Shown here: positions 8,185 through 16,964 of the stretch, piece by piece
Numbering within the stretch: position 1 is the first letter of the stretch
Layout: every line of letters begins with the position of its first letter
Assembly: GCF_907165045.1 (NCBI RefSeq)
Contig: NZ_CAJRAU010000007.1
Coordinates: 270,058 to 334,057 of the forward strand
Length of the DNA stretch: 64,000 nt
Direction of reading: 5' to 3'
Source of the DNA: Dyadobacter linearis
GTDB lineage: Bacteria; Bacteroidota; Bacteroidia; Cytophagales; Spirosomataceae
Made by a program: the position numbers and the translations under genes
The notes under the pieces: generated by a model
Seen by the model: only the letters and a program-made list of their open reading frames with translations
The model's database searches: none
What the model was told of the DNA's origin: nothing

Positions 8185-8862
8185 TTATCTGGTTCCGGTG
8201 ATTTCCTGCTTTTTTGCTTTCAGAAGAAGATAATTCCGGTGTTTGAAAAGTGAAGCGTCGAGTTTTTCCAGCAACCCCATATTTTTAAAGGCATACCAGT
8301 TGATTTTCAGCAAGTAAAGGCTTACGTAGGATTGTGGATTTGTGCGGATAAATTCGGCAGTTCTTGCTAGCAGGTCTTCCCGTTCTCTGGTTTGGCACGC
8401 AATCCAGTATTGGGCGCTGTCGGGCAAGTTCTTTCTGCGCATCCGCGCTTCCTGTACTACAAATGCATTCGCACGCGCATCGGAAGGTTTCTGAATGCTA
8501 TCATTGAACTGTCGCCATTCCAGATTGCTGCGCGAATGCGTGACCACTGACTGTGCCACATTGCCAGTATCCAGCAGGATCTGCGTGCCCGATTCAAAGA
8601 AAAATGTGAGAGAACCTTTGAGTTTGGATACTTGCAGCTGATAGAGATCGGGCAGCAAATGTGCGTCCATTTTCAGGTGCGTCGTGTCAAAACCGAGCTG
8701 AATGGAATGCACAATCGCAGCAAAGCCCTTTTCCCGTGTCAGCAAAATCGCTTTCCTGTCATCCAGTACCCGCGGGGAAACGATGCTGATCTTTACATTT
8801 TGTGCAAATGAAGCAAAAGAAACAAACGCAAGGAAAGTGAGAAGGAAGGAGATTTTCGTCAT
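8185..8862 (-). CDS. Secreted protein, DUF4369-like, lacking a thioredoxin domain
   Basis: A protein of 225 residues with a clear signal peptide (MTKISFLLTFLAFVSFASFAQ). The part after it, with ILLTREKGFAAIVHSIQLG, LLPDLYQLQV and a beta stretch ending in TFFFESGTQILLD, resembles the DUF4369 domain that precedes thioredoxin in many Bacteroidota TlpA-like proteins. It continues with a charged helical part (ARANAFVVQEARMRRKNLPDSAQYW, FIRTNPQSYVSLYLLKINW) like the spacer of those proteins, but stops where the CxxC thioredoxin domain would begin. It could be a natural short form or a gene that lost its catalytic part. No partner is adjacent. Confidence 0.65.
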   Translation of the reverse strand: MTKISFLLTFLAFVSFASFAQNVKISIVSPRVLDDRKAILLTREKGFAAIVHSIQLGFDTTHLKMDAHLLPDLYQLQVSKLKGSLTFFFESGTQILLDTGNVAQSVVTHSRSNLEWRQFNDSIQKPSDARANAFVVQEARMRRKNLPDSAQYWIACQTREREDLLARTAEFIRTNPQSYVSLYLLKINWYAFKNMGLLEKLDASLFKHRNYLLLKAKKQEITGTR

Positions 8863-8929
8863 CTAATTTGAGACAGTCACATCAGGCAATGTTCGCTGAC
8901 CGGAGTTCGCAGGTGCCGAATTTAACGAA

Positions 8930-8968
8930 AATAAGTTGGGCGTAGTGTTTTGCTACGCCCAACTTATT
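8930..8968 (-). terminator. Strong hairpin terminator after the EEP gene
   Basis: A perfect 16-base inverted repeat (8930-8945 with 8953-8968, 7-base loop) is followed on the minus strand by a T-rich stretch. It ends the gene at 8996-9835. Confidence 0.8.
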
Positions 8969-8995
8969 CAAAAGTATTCTGTGTTTCTGCAAAAG

Positions 8996-9835
8996 CTATT
9001 TAATAAGTGCCTTGACTACAACTGGCTGGTGATCAGACGGATATCGTTGTTCCTTCGCATCAGTCAATACCCCGTATTTCAAGACATCAATATCCTTGCT
9101 TACGAAAATATAGTCAATGCGCTTGTCCATTTTTGCGTCGAACTGGAAGCTGTTAAAAGTACCCTCTGGTCCGTAAGGCGGCTGTTTGGTCACTTCGTGG
9201 GTATCGTTCAAAATTCCCTGGATCGCTTTCATTTGCTCAGTTTCTGGCGTGGAATTAAAGTCTCCCGTCAGAAATGTAGTCGCTTTTCCGGCGATCTCGT
9301 TGATTTTCTTTACCATCAGTTTGCCCGACTCCTTCCGGGCCTCTACGCCCTGGTGATCGAAATGTACATTGAAGAAGAAAAACTCCTTTTTAGAGGCCAG
9401 ATCCTGGAACTTACCCCACGAACAGATCCGGTTGCAGCAGGTAGCATCCCAGCCTTTGCCCGGCTTATCAGGTGTTTCACTCAGCCAGAAATCACCAGAT
9501 TTCAGCAATTTAAAACGGTCTTTCCGATAAAAAATCGACGAATGCTCGCCACCTTCCTTCCCATCGTCGCGCCCTTTTCCGATAAATGCAAACTCAGGGA
9601 GCTCAGCCACATCTTTGATCTGACCGATTAGCGCTTCCTGCACGCCGAAGATGTCGAATTCATGAAAACGGATCAGACCTTTTACATTTTCCTTACGATT
9701 CGGCCAGGCATTTACGCCGTCGTTGGCGGTATTGTAGCGGAGGTTGTAGGAGGCCACATTAATCGTATTTTTTTGCGCAAAAGAAAGCGTCGATAAAGTC
9801 AGAAGAAGGAGAAGAAGGAAAGCGTTTTTTTTCAT
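8996..9835 (-). CDS. Secreted endonuclease/exonuclease/phosphatase (EEP) family hydrolase
   Basis: A protein of 279 residues with a signal peptide (MKKNAFLLLLLLTLSTLSFAQ). EEP fold motifs are present: NVASYNLRYN (Asn), FDIFGVQEAL (metal-binding Glu), a FNVHFDHQG segment in place of NxHLxH, TGDFNSTPE (Asp/Asn) and the terminal SDHQPVVV (Asp-His). Members hydrolyse phosphodiesters, ranging from DNA to sphingomyelin and inositol phosphates. It lies downstream of a SusCD/metallophosphoesterase locus on the same strand, but a 311-base spacer with structured repeats separates it, so it may have its own promoter. I infer an extracytoplasmic phosphoesterase; the substrate is open. Confidence 0.85.
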   Translation of the reverse strand: MKKNAFLLLLLLTLSTLSFAQKNTINVASYNLRYNTANDGVNAWPNRKENVKGLIRFHEFDIFGVQEALIGQIKDVAELPEFAFIGKGRDDGKEGGEHSSIFYRKDRFKLLKSGDFWLSETPDKPGKGWDATCCNRICSWGKFQDLASKKEFFFFNVHFDHQGVEARKESGKLMVKKINEIAGKATTFLTGDFNSTPETEQMKAIQGILNDTHEVTKQPPYGPEGTFNSFQFDAKMDKRIDYIFVSKDIDVLKYGVLTDAKEQRYPSDHQPVVVKALIK

Positions 9836-9879
9836 TGATTATTTATGTTAGTTAAAAGTTTGTTTGTGGAAACATAGGA

Positions 9880-10126
9880 GGCCCCGCCGGGGCCGCATAA
9901 TTTGTACCGTCGATCTTCCTACAAACAGGAGGCCGCTCGGCGGCCGCAACTGCCCCGGCGGGGCATCCTGTTTATAGAAAAAAGGTAATTCATTTTTTGT
10001 TGGCCCCGCCGGGGCCAAATGTTTGTACCGTCGATCTTCTTACAAACAGGAGGCCGCTCGGCGGCCGCATTTGCCCCTGCGGGGCATCCTGTTTATGTTC
10101 CATTTTTTGTTGGCCCCGCCGGGGCC
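9880..10126. repeat. Structured palindromic repeat, two full units plus a third flank
   Basis: The 311-base gap 9836-10146 is filled by a GC-rich repeat. A 15-base hairpin (GGCCCC-GCC-GGGGCC) occurs at 9880-9894, 10002-10016 and 10112-10126. After each of the first two comes a conserved TTTGTACCGTCGATCTTC segment, then a three-way-junction element. The outer stem is AAACAGGA/TCCTGTTT (9923-9930 with 9966-9973; 10044-10051 with 10087-10094). It encloses one hairpin GGCCGC-TCG-GCGGCC and a second TGCCCC-nGC-GGGGCA. The second copy has one loop change in the last hairpin. TTTGTA and TACAAA can also pair as a competing stem. It is not a CRISPR array and no transposase is near. Confidence 0.85.
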
Positions 10127-10146
10127 TCCTTCCTACAACAACGATA

Positions 10147-11403
10147 TTATTTCCCTTTCCTCGGGATCAATAACTTGCCAACCACCTCGCCGTCGTCGCG
10201 GATCATTTTCAAGTCAAGCTGCTTGCGGGTCGCATGCAATTTGATCAATGTTCGCTTGCCTTCCAAAGGTCCGCCGCCGATTACGATCGGGTAATTGTGG
10301 TCTGCGTCGGGCTCGTGGGTCATGTACCGGTGCGTGTGGCCGGAGATCTGCAAGTCAATTTTCGCCTTGTTCAAAACCGGTCCGAACACTTTCCGGCAAT
10401 GCAGCGTGCCGTGCCAGTCGCCCGAGTGGTAGGGGGAAATATGGATCAGTACCACGCGGAATTCAGCTTTCTTGAACTCCGGCGATTCCACTTCTCTTTC
10501 CAGCCACGTTTTCTGCGTTTCCCGGTAGCGGTCGAAGGCGATCAGCCCGCCGTAATCCACCGCGTCGTCGGCCTTGTCTTCACCAGAGTCCAGCACTACG
10601 AAGCGGACTGGTCCGCGGGTAAATGCATAGTAATATTTGTTTTCCGGATAAGCGTAATAGGAAGGAATGTGGCGCGAGAAACTGCCCCGGCATTCGTGGT
10701 TTCCCTGCGTGAGGATAAACGGAAATTCAGTGGCGAAAATATCCACGCAGGGTTTGATCAAATGGTCAACCATCTGACTTTCTTCCGTAACCCAATCGAA
10801 ACAATCCCCATTGAAAACAACAAAGTCGTAGTCGCGTGTATTGCCCGTATAGGCATGACGGTAAAGCAGTTGCGGGATAATCTGCGGCCGGTCGTGGATA
10901 TCATTGAAAACAACCATTTTGAACTCATCCTCATTGGCAGCCGGTGTTTTAAATCCATAAAGCGGACTGGAAATACTTTCGCCAAATTCAACTCGGGAAC
11001 CTTTGTAGCCCGATATCTCGGTCGAAACCAGCTTGTATTTATGGTCGGTACCGGGCTTTAAACCTTTGAGAGTGATCTTATTAATGCGGTTATTAGCCTC
11101 GACCAAACCGTTGGTGTAACCCACTTCGCGCATACTTGTGTAAGTACCCGCGCCGTATTCAACCCAGCTGAAACAGTTTTTGTGGGTGATCCACATAATA
11201 GTCACTTCGTCGGTCCCCAGATTTTGGAGATAGGGACCGGCTACGAAGTGATTTTTTTCTTCCACCGTAGTATCCGAACTGTCGGCGGCGGCAGTTCCGG
11301 CGACGGCAGTTCCGGCGGCGGCTTGTGAGGCAGTGAGCGGCAGTAAGCTCAATGCCCCGATCTGGGACATTTTTTCAAGAAAAGACCTTCTGTCTGAAAG
11401 CAT
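10147..11403 (-). CDS. Tat-exported metallophosphoesterase with purple-acid-phosphatase-like N-terminal domain
   Basis: The ATG at 11403 gives 418 residues beginning MLSDRRSFLEKMSQIGALSL, a twin-arginine signal (SDRRSFLEK), followed by an Ala/Gly-rich linker. An Fn3-like domain comes next (about 45-150, FVAGPYLQNLGTDEVTIMW as in purple acid phosphatases). The metallophosphoesterase core has FNDIHDRPQ (DxH), FNGDCFDW (GD), TQGNHECRG (GNHE), VVLIHISPYH and SGHTHRY (GHxH), a full di-metal set. It follows the SusD gene with 36 bases between coding regions, so it is probably co-transcribed with the SusCD pair and acts on a phosphorylated substrate outside the cytoplasm. Tat export suggests cytoplasmic metal loading and folding. 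Confidence 0.87.
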   Translation of the reverse strand: MLSDRRSFLEKMSQIGALSLLPLTASQAAAGTAVAGTAAADSSDTTVEEKNHFVAGPYLQNLGTDEVTIMWITHKNCFSWVEYGAGTYTSMREVGYTNGLVEANNRINKITLKGLKPGTDHKYKLVSTEISGYKGSRVEFGESISSPLYGFKTPAANEDEFKMVVFNDIHDRPQIIPQLLYRHAYTGNTRDYDFVVFNGDCFDWVTEESQMVDHLIKPCVDIFATEFPFILTQGNHECRGSFSRHIPSYYAYPENKYYYAFTRGPVRFVVLDSGEDKADDAVDYGGLIAFDRYRETQKTWLEREVESPEFKKAEFRVVLIHISPYHSGDWHGTLHCRKVFGPVLNKAKIDLQISGHTHRYMTHEPDADHNYPIVIGGGPLEGKRTLIKLHATRKQLDLKMIRDDGEVVGKLLIPRKGK

Positions 11404-11439
11404 AAATTGCAAGGGTTAGGAATAGGATTGTACTGTTTT

Positions 11440-13176
11440 TTACTCCCAGTTAGGGTTCTGCGTCAGGTTGGTATTCAGCAGGCGTTCCTGTCTCGGGATC
11501 GGGTAAAGATAGTCTTTGGTTTCGTCGAATTTCTTGTTGATATGTCCATTCACGACGATATTACCGCCTTTATTCCCATTTTCCAGCAAAATCTCACTAC
11601 CCAGTTTCAACAGCTGCGCACCCGGTACCGTCGGTTTTGTTCCTTCATAAATAACAAGGTCCACCTTTCCGTTTTTGTCAAGATCGTAGTTGCCCGGGCC
11701 GGGAAAGTACATTCCTTTGAACTGTCTCGTCAGCAATTGACCTTCTTTCCAGCGAATGATATCATCCCAGCGCAGGAAATTTTCCATCACCATTTCAATC
11801 CTTCTTTCACGGCGGATTTCCAGTAGTACGCCCGCATTCTTGCCGGTCAGGTTGGTGTACATTTGGGCCTGGTAAGGATCCGGTTTCGTATTCGCATTCA
11901 GCATATTAATGTTCGGCATACCTACGCGTTCGCGGGTCAGTTTAGTCGATATTTCCAGGTCTTCCTGCGTCAGGGTACCTTTTTCAGCTTTGGCTTCGGC
12001 GTAATTCAGCAATACTTCGGCATACCTGAAAATCGGCATATCCGTAATATCCTTATTGAAAGTATCCCATTTCGGCTCGGACACAAATTTGATGAGCTGA
12101 TAGCCGGTAACCGTCGCGCCAAACTCCGGTACGAGCGGGGTAGTTTCTCCAATGCGGGTATATCCCGGCGTGCGGATCGTCTGCGAAAGGCGCGGGTCAC
12201 GGTTTTGAACTTCTTCGTAAAACTGCATCGTTTCGTAACCCTTCACATTCGTAAAAGGGGTCCCGTCTTTCATCAGGTAGCTATTCACCAGTTTTTTCTC
12301 CAATCCCGGCTTTCCGTAGGAAGCGGTCATGGTGTAGTAGTTGAGGTTATGATAAACCTGCAATTCATCGCTGAAATCCCTGGCCAGAATTACTTCGTCC
12401 GCAATCGCATTATCGGAAGAGAAAAGTCTCAGATAAGCCGTTTCGGGCGTCGCTTTATAAATCGTGTAGCCGCTGTTTTTGATCAGCTCTTCGGAAGCCG
12501 CAATGCTTGCGTCCAGGAATTTTTCGGAATCGGGCAGCTTAAACTCGGTGTGGTATTTGCGGAAAGTGCCTTCATAAAGTCCCACACGAGACTTTAATGC
12601 GAGTACAGTCCATTTTGTGACCGAGTTGACCTGACGAGCATTATTCGCGCTAAGTGCCTGCGCCGCGTAGTCCAGGTCAGCCATAACCGAGTCCATCACC
12701 AATGTGCGCGGGTCGCGGGCTTTGGTGAGCAGGTCTTCATCTTCCACTTCAATCGTGCTGGAATACCAGGGTACATCGCCGAAACGCTTTACCATTTGGA
12801 AATAAAAATATGCCCTGAAAAACCGCGCAACGCCATTATAGCGGGCGACTGCGTTCTTGTCGGGACATTTATTAGAATTGGCCAGGAAATAATTGATATT
12901 CCGCAAACTGCCCCACGACCAGCCTCCGCCGCTTGTAGGTACGATGCGGGTTCCCTGTAATTCGTCGCGTAAACTGTTTTTTATAACATTGTCAACATCC
13001 TCATTATAAACATCTTCCGCGCCGGGAAGCATATTGTAAAATGAGTTGGTATAAAGCAGCAGGTCATTTTCGGTATTGAAAAAAGTTTCAGGGGAAATGG
13101 CGTCCAGCGGCAGCCTGTTCAGATCGCACGAGGCTAGTCCGATGCCCAGAAACAATATGGTAAGTAGCTTTTTCAT
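11440..13176 (-). CDS. SusD/RagB-family nutrient-binding lipoprotein
   Basis: ATG 13176 (MKKLLTILFLGIGLASCDLN) gives 578 residues with a lipobox (LASC), so the mature protein is a surface lipoprotein. SusD hallmarks include LPLDAISPETFFNTENDLLLYTN at the N-terminus, TPR-like helices (NGVARFFRAYFYFQMVKRFGDVPWY, typical of the family), PIFRYAEVLLNYAEAKAE near 390 and a C-terminal YLYPIPRQERLLNTNLTQNP. SusD-like proteins form the lid on the SusC barrel and bind oligomeric substrates. The upstream SusC gene ends 32 bases earlier. The ligand cannot be read from the sequence. Confidence 0.95.
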   Translation of the reverse strand: MKKLLTILFLGIGLASCDLNRLPLDAISPETFFNTENDLLLYTNSFYNMLPGAEDVYNEDVDNVIKNSLRDELQGTRIVPTSGGGWSWGSLRNINYFLANSNKCPDKNAVARYNGVARFFRAYFYFQMVKRFGDVPWYSSTIEVEDEDLLTKARDPRTLVMDSVMADLDYAAQALSANNARQVNSVTKWTVLALKSRVGLYEGTFRKYHTEFKLPDSEKFLDASIAASEELIKNSGYTIYKATPETAYLRLFSSDNAIADEVILARDFSDELQVYHNLNYYTMTASYGKPGLEKKLVNSYLMKDGTPFTNVKGYETMQFYEEVQNRDPRLSQTIRTPGYTRIGETTPLVPEFGATVTGYQLIKFVSEPKWDTFNKDITDMPIFRYAEVLLNYAEAKAEKGTLTQEDLEISTKLTRERVGMPNINMLNANTKPDPYQAQMYTNLTGKNAGVLLEIRRERRIEMVMENFLRWDDIIRWKEGQLLTRQFKGMYFPGPGNYDLDKNGKVDLVIYEGTKPTVPGAQLLKLGSEILLENGNKGGNIVVNGHINKKFDETKDYLYPIPRQERLLNTNLTQNPNWE

Positions 13177-13208
13177 AAGATTATTTAAAATTTTGTTGGA
13201 CAACCGGA

Positions 13209-16200
13209 TCAGAAATTAATGCTCAAACCAGCAGAGTAGGTCTTCGAAAGGGGATAGGTCCTTCCGTTTGTACCGTCGCCGTCGAATTGTTCCGGGTCGA
13301 TGTATTTGCTTCTCAGCGGCGTGTAAGTCAGCAGGTTTTCACCACTGATATATATCCGCGCGTTCGGGATGCGGAGTTTGGTGGTCAGTTTAGGAGGAAT
13401 TGTATAGCCTATCACCACGTTTTTCAATCTCAGATAGCCCACATTCTGAATGTACCGGTCGTTTCTTGCATTCAGGTCGCCGCCGCCATTCAGTGCTGTG
13501 TAGCCACGCAGGATCGGGAAGTATGCATCCTGATTTTCAGGAGTCCACACATCTTCCTGGAAATCTTTTGGAATGAAAGAATAATAAGGTCTCGAATAAG
13601 GTCCCCAGAATTTGTCCGCATTCGCGCCCGGGTACCAGTTTTTGCGAAGAATACCTTGCGCCAGGGCTGAAATGTCAAATCCTGACCACGATGCACCCAG
13701 GTTAAGTCCGTAACGGAACCTCGGGCTGGTGTTTCCGATCACTTTCAAATCGCCGTGATCAGCCAGGGTATTGGCTCCTTCCGAGATCTTCCCGTCACCG
13801 TTCACATCAATGAATTTGAGATCACCCGCCTGCAATTTGCTCCATTCGCCCGGCGCGCTCAAACGCTGCTTGTTGACCAGTGTCTGATCCACCGTATAAG
13901 CCTGCGCCTCGTCGTTTGATTTGAAATATCCGTCAATCGAATATCCCCACATTTCTCCGATCGTCTGGCCTTCGTAGCGGCTGGAAAGGATTTTATTTGG
14001 GTTGTCAAATTTCGTGATCTTCGCTTTGTAGTCAGATAAAATGAACGACGCATTGTAGGAAAGCACTTTTCCAGCCACTTTAAACTGATCTCGCCAGCTG
14101 AGCGCCAATTCGAATCCGCGCGTTTCAAGGTCACCTGCATTCTGCGTCGGAACAGTAGCTCCGTACACTGATGGAAGAACCTGGCCGGGGATCAGCATAT
14201 CCGTTGTTCTGCGGATGTAGGCGTCAAATACAAGGTTCAGCCTGCTTTTGAAGAAATCTGCGTCGAGACCAATATTGGAAGTGGTCGCTTTTTCCCAAGT
14301 CAGATTAGACGAGATCGGGTTCGGATTGTTGACATAATTGAGTTTCTGTCCGTTCGTCATCCAGGAAGAAAGCGCAGTCGGCATTGTAGAAATATAAGGA
14401 TAGTAGCTCGCCGAGTTATTATTTGCCGGCAGCTGGTTGCCTAATGTTCCATAAGATGCTCTGATTTTCAGGTTATTGACAGCGCCTTTGATCGGGTCAA
14501 AGAAATTTTCCTCACTGATTCTCCAACCTGCTGAAACCGAAGGAAAGAAACCGAAACGGCGACCTTCACCAAAGCGCGAAGTACCATCGTAGCGACCATT
14601 CACTTCAAGCAGGTATTTGCCCATATAATCATAGTTGGCCCGGAAAAAAGCGCCGAATAGTGAATACTGGTAAGAATCTCCGTCAGTCAGCTGCTCGCCG
14701 GTACCGAGGTTCAGGTCATTCAGACTTTCAGAAAGCAGGTTTTTTCTGGCACCAAAAAGCCGCTGGTGCTTTTTGTTTTCATAGTTCATACCCAAAGTAC
14801 CGGCGATATAATGCTTGCCCAGTGTTTTGTTATAAGAAGTATACACATTGGTCACATTCATCGGGTCGAACCAGAATGTCTTCTTCAACTGGTCGGTATT
14901 GTAATTAGGTACCGGCGTCAATATGCCGGGCTGGACCGAATACTGCGCGACCGCGGAACGGTACCAGTCGTCGGCGATGTAAAACGAATAAGAGTGATTT
15001 GCTACCAGGTTCCAGTTCTTGGTGAAATCCATCGTGATCGTATTGATCGTGGTCAGCTCGTGGACTTTCTTTTCACCACCGGCAACACCTTTCAATAGAT
15101 TGGCAAACAACCCGTCGCCAATCGAATAGTTGTTTTTCAATGTATTATAGGTAGCAGTACCGTCCGGGTTACGGGGTGCGTAAGCCGGCATTGCGTGCAC
15201 GGTAATCGCGACGAAATTCGCATTTGCGCCGCCTTCCAGTCCGGGATATTTGTATCTGGAATCAAAATACTGGGTATTGTTACTGATTTTCAGCCACGGG
15301 GTCAGCTGCGCATTCACTTTCGTACGCAATGTGTAGGAGTTGAATTTATCGGTATTGATCCGCATGATCCCTTCCTTTTGAAAAGCCGAACCTGACAGGA
15401 AATAATTGATCTTGTCCGTTCCTCCCGAAACATTGAGGTTATGCTGGCTCGTAGGCTGGGTCATATCGAAGATCGTATCCCACCAGTTGTAGTTTCCGTA
15501 GTAGTTGTAAATGTCTTTTCCGTTCACATTCTTCACCACTGTCCACGGGCGGGCAGGATTTTCAGTTTTGTCGTATCTTCTGGCTTCCAGTTCGGCATAA
15601 TCTTCTTCTGAATACCGCGTGTAGGTATTGCCCGTCGCGCGTTTGAAAGCCTCGTCATTCAGCATCGTATGTTCGTACCCGTTCGTCATAAAGTCGGTGC
15701 TGACAGTAGGAGTGGACCAGCCGAAGTTATTGCTGTAACCAACGCTCGTTTTGCCGCTCTTCGCCGTTTTTGTAGTAACTAAAATTACCCCAAAAGCACC
15801 GCGCGCACCGTAAATGGCCGAAGCGGCCGCGTCTTTCAACACCGAAACAGACTCTACGTCGCCCGGGTTAATGCGGTTAATATCCCCCGGAATACCGTCG
15901 ATCAGTACCAGCGGGCCGCCACCGTTAATCGAAGTTTCTCCGCGCACGTTCAAGCTGCCGCCCGAGCCTGGCTGGCCGGTACTGAATGTAATGTTCAGGT
16001 TAGGGACCATACCCTGCAATATTTGCGACATATTGTTCAAAGGTCTGTTTTCAAGATCTTTGGAACTGATCGTACTCACAGCGCCGGTCAGGTTAACCCT
16101 TTTTTGCGTACCATAACCAACTACAACTACTTCCGAAAGTGCCTTATTATCTGTATCCAGCGAGATATTGATTTCCGAGCGGCTGCCTACAACCACTTCC

Positions 16201-16808
16201 TGCGAGATATAGCCGACGAAACTAAAAACCAGTACCGCTTGCGGGTTGGGAACTACCATTGTGAATTTTCCATCACTGTCGGTTGTGGTACCCTGCGCAC
16301 TTCCCTTCAAAACCACACTCACGCCCGGTAGCGTACCCTGCCCGTCATTCGAGCTTACCGTACCGGTGATGGTAATATCGACCGGGTTGACATAATTATA
16401 AAGTTTCTCTTCCATATTATTGATGAAAGATTCTTCCTTATTCACCTTGGTCTTCGCCAGTACGATCTGCTCGTTGATCACCTTGTAATCGATCCCCCTC
16501 GGGGTCAGCAGCTGGTCAAGTACTTTCGAGAGTTTTTCGTTTTTTACATTAATACTAACCTGCTCCCTCACAGATACTCTGCTGCTGTACACAAAACGCG
16601 TATTTACTTTCTGCTGAATCTGGTTTAATGCTTCTTTAAGCGAAACATTTTTCAGGTTCAGTGTCATATCCTTGCTCAGAACAGATTGAGCGGAAGTCTC
16701 CTTCGCATAGCTGCCCCCGGCGAGCAGGGTAACGATAATCCATTGAAGCAGTCCAATGCGCATGATTTTTCGCCAGTTGACCGGCTTGTTACGTACTGAT
16801 TTTTGCAT
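13209..16808 (-). CDS. SusC/RagA TonB-dependent outer-membrane transporter with STN domain
   Basis: ATG 16808 gives 1199 residues. Order: signal/membrane segment (about 17-40), a secretin-TonB N-terminal (STN) domain (about 45-105, LKNVSLKEALNQIQQKVNTRF), a carboxypeptidase-regulatory-like domain (about 140-225), a TonB box region (SEVVVVGYGTQKR), the plug (NLTGAVSTISSKDLENRP) with the SusC signature LVLIDGIPGDINRINPGDVES, and a beta-barrel ending in LSINF. An STN domain is the usual sign of a transducer that signals to a FecR anti-sigma factor; a FecR and an ECF sigma gene lie directly upstream. It forms an uptake complex with the SusD partner. Confidence 0.96.
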   Translation of the reverse strand: MQKSVRNKPVNWRKIMRIGLLQWIIVTLLAGGSYAKETSAQSVLSKDMTLNLKNVSLKEALNQIQQKVNTRFVYSSRVSVREQVSINVKNEKLSKVLDQLLTPRGIDYKVINEQIVLAKTKVNKEESFINNMEEKLYNYVNPVDITITGTVSSNDGQGTLPGVSVVLKGSAQGTTTDSDGKFTMVVPNPQAVLVFSFVGYISQEVVVGSRSEINISLDTDNKALSEVVVVGYGTQKRVNLTGAVSTISSKDLENRPLNNMSQILQGMVPNLNITFSTGQPGSGGSLNVRGETSINGGGPLVLIDGIPGDINRINPGDVESVSVLKDAAASAIYGARGAFGVILVTTKTAKSGKTSVGYSNNFGWSTPTVSTDFMTNGYEHTMLNDEAFKRATGNTYTRYSEEDYAELEARRYDKTENPARPWTVVKNVNGKDIYNYYGNYNWWDTIFDMTQPTSQHNLNVSGGTDKINYFLSGSAFQKEGIMRINTDKFNSYTLRTKVNAQLTPWLKISNNTQYFDSRYKYPGLEGGANANFVAITVHAMPAYAPRNPDGTATYNTLKNNYSIGDGLFANLLKGVAGGEKKVHELTTINTITMDFTKNWNLVANHSYSFYIADDWYRSAVAQYSVQPGILTPVPNYNTDQLKKTFWFDPMNVTNVYTSYNKTLGKHYIAGTLGMNYENKKHQRLFGARKNLLSESLNDLNLGTGEQLTDGDSYQYSLFGAFFRANYDYMGKYLLEVNGRYDGTSRFGEGRRFGFFPSVSAGWRISEENFFDPIKGAVNNLKIRASYGTLGNQLPANNNSASYYPYISTMPTALSSWMTNGQKLNYVNNPNPISSNLTWEKATTSNIGLDADFFKSRLNLVFDAYIRRTTDMLIPGQVLPSVYGATVPTQNAGDLETRGFELALSWRDQFKVAGKVLSYNASFILSDYKAKITKFDNPNKILSSRYEGQTIGEMWGYSIDGYFKSNDEAQAYTVDQTLVNKQRLSAPGEWSKLQAGDLKFIDVNGDGKISEGANTLADHGDLKVIGNTSPRFRYGLNLGASWSGFDISALAQGILRKNWYPGANADKFWGPYSRPYYSFIPKDFQEDVWTPENQDAYFPILRGYTALNGGGDLNARNDRYIQNVGYLRLKNVVIGYTIPPKLTTKLRIPNARIYISGENLLTYTPLRSKYIDPEQFDGDGTNGRTYPLSKTYSAGLSINF

Positions 16809-16851
16809 AATTTTGATTGTCTGATGGTTAGGCACTGTTGGATAAATTCTT

Positions 16852-16934
16852 CTTTTTGATCGGTGGTACGATCAAAAAGGCTTTGTTTTGGAACCGGGGG
16901 TGGTGGTACACCTCCGGTTTTTTCATGGTGGTAC
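16852..16934 (-). promoter_or_regulatory. Structured leader of the susC-like gene with three GTACCACC motifs
   Basis: The 156-base gap between fecR and susC holds two hairpins. A perfect 10-base stem pairs 16852-16861 with 16870-16879; an 11-base stem with one G-U pair joins 16892-16902 with 16909-16919. The octamer GGTGGTAC (GTACCACC in the mRNA sense) occurs three times, at 16862-16869, 16902-16909 and 16927-16934. The first copy is exactly the loop of the first hairpin and the second falls in the loop region of the second. A regulatory role is inferred from this arrangement only. Confidence 0.5.
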
Positions 16935-16964
16935 TGAGTGGATGTTCATAGCTGACAGATTGGA

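Noticed and set aside
9880..10126. CRISPR-like array
   Set aside because: There are only two units, the whole unit is conserved with no variable spacers, and no cas gene is near.
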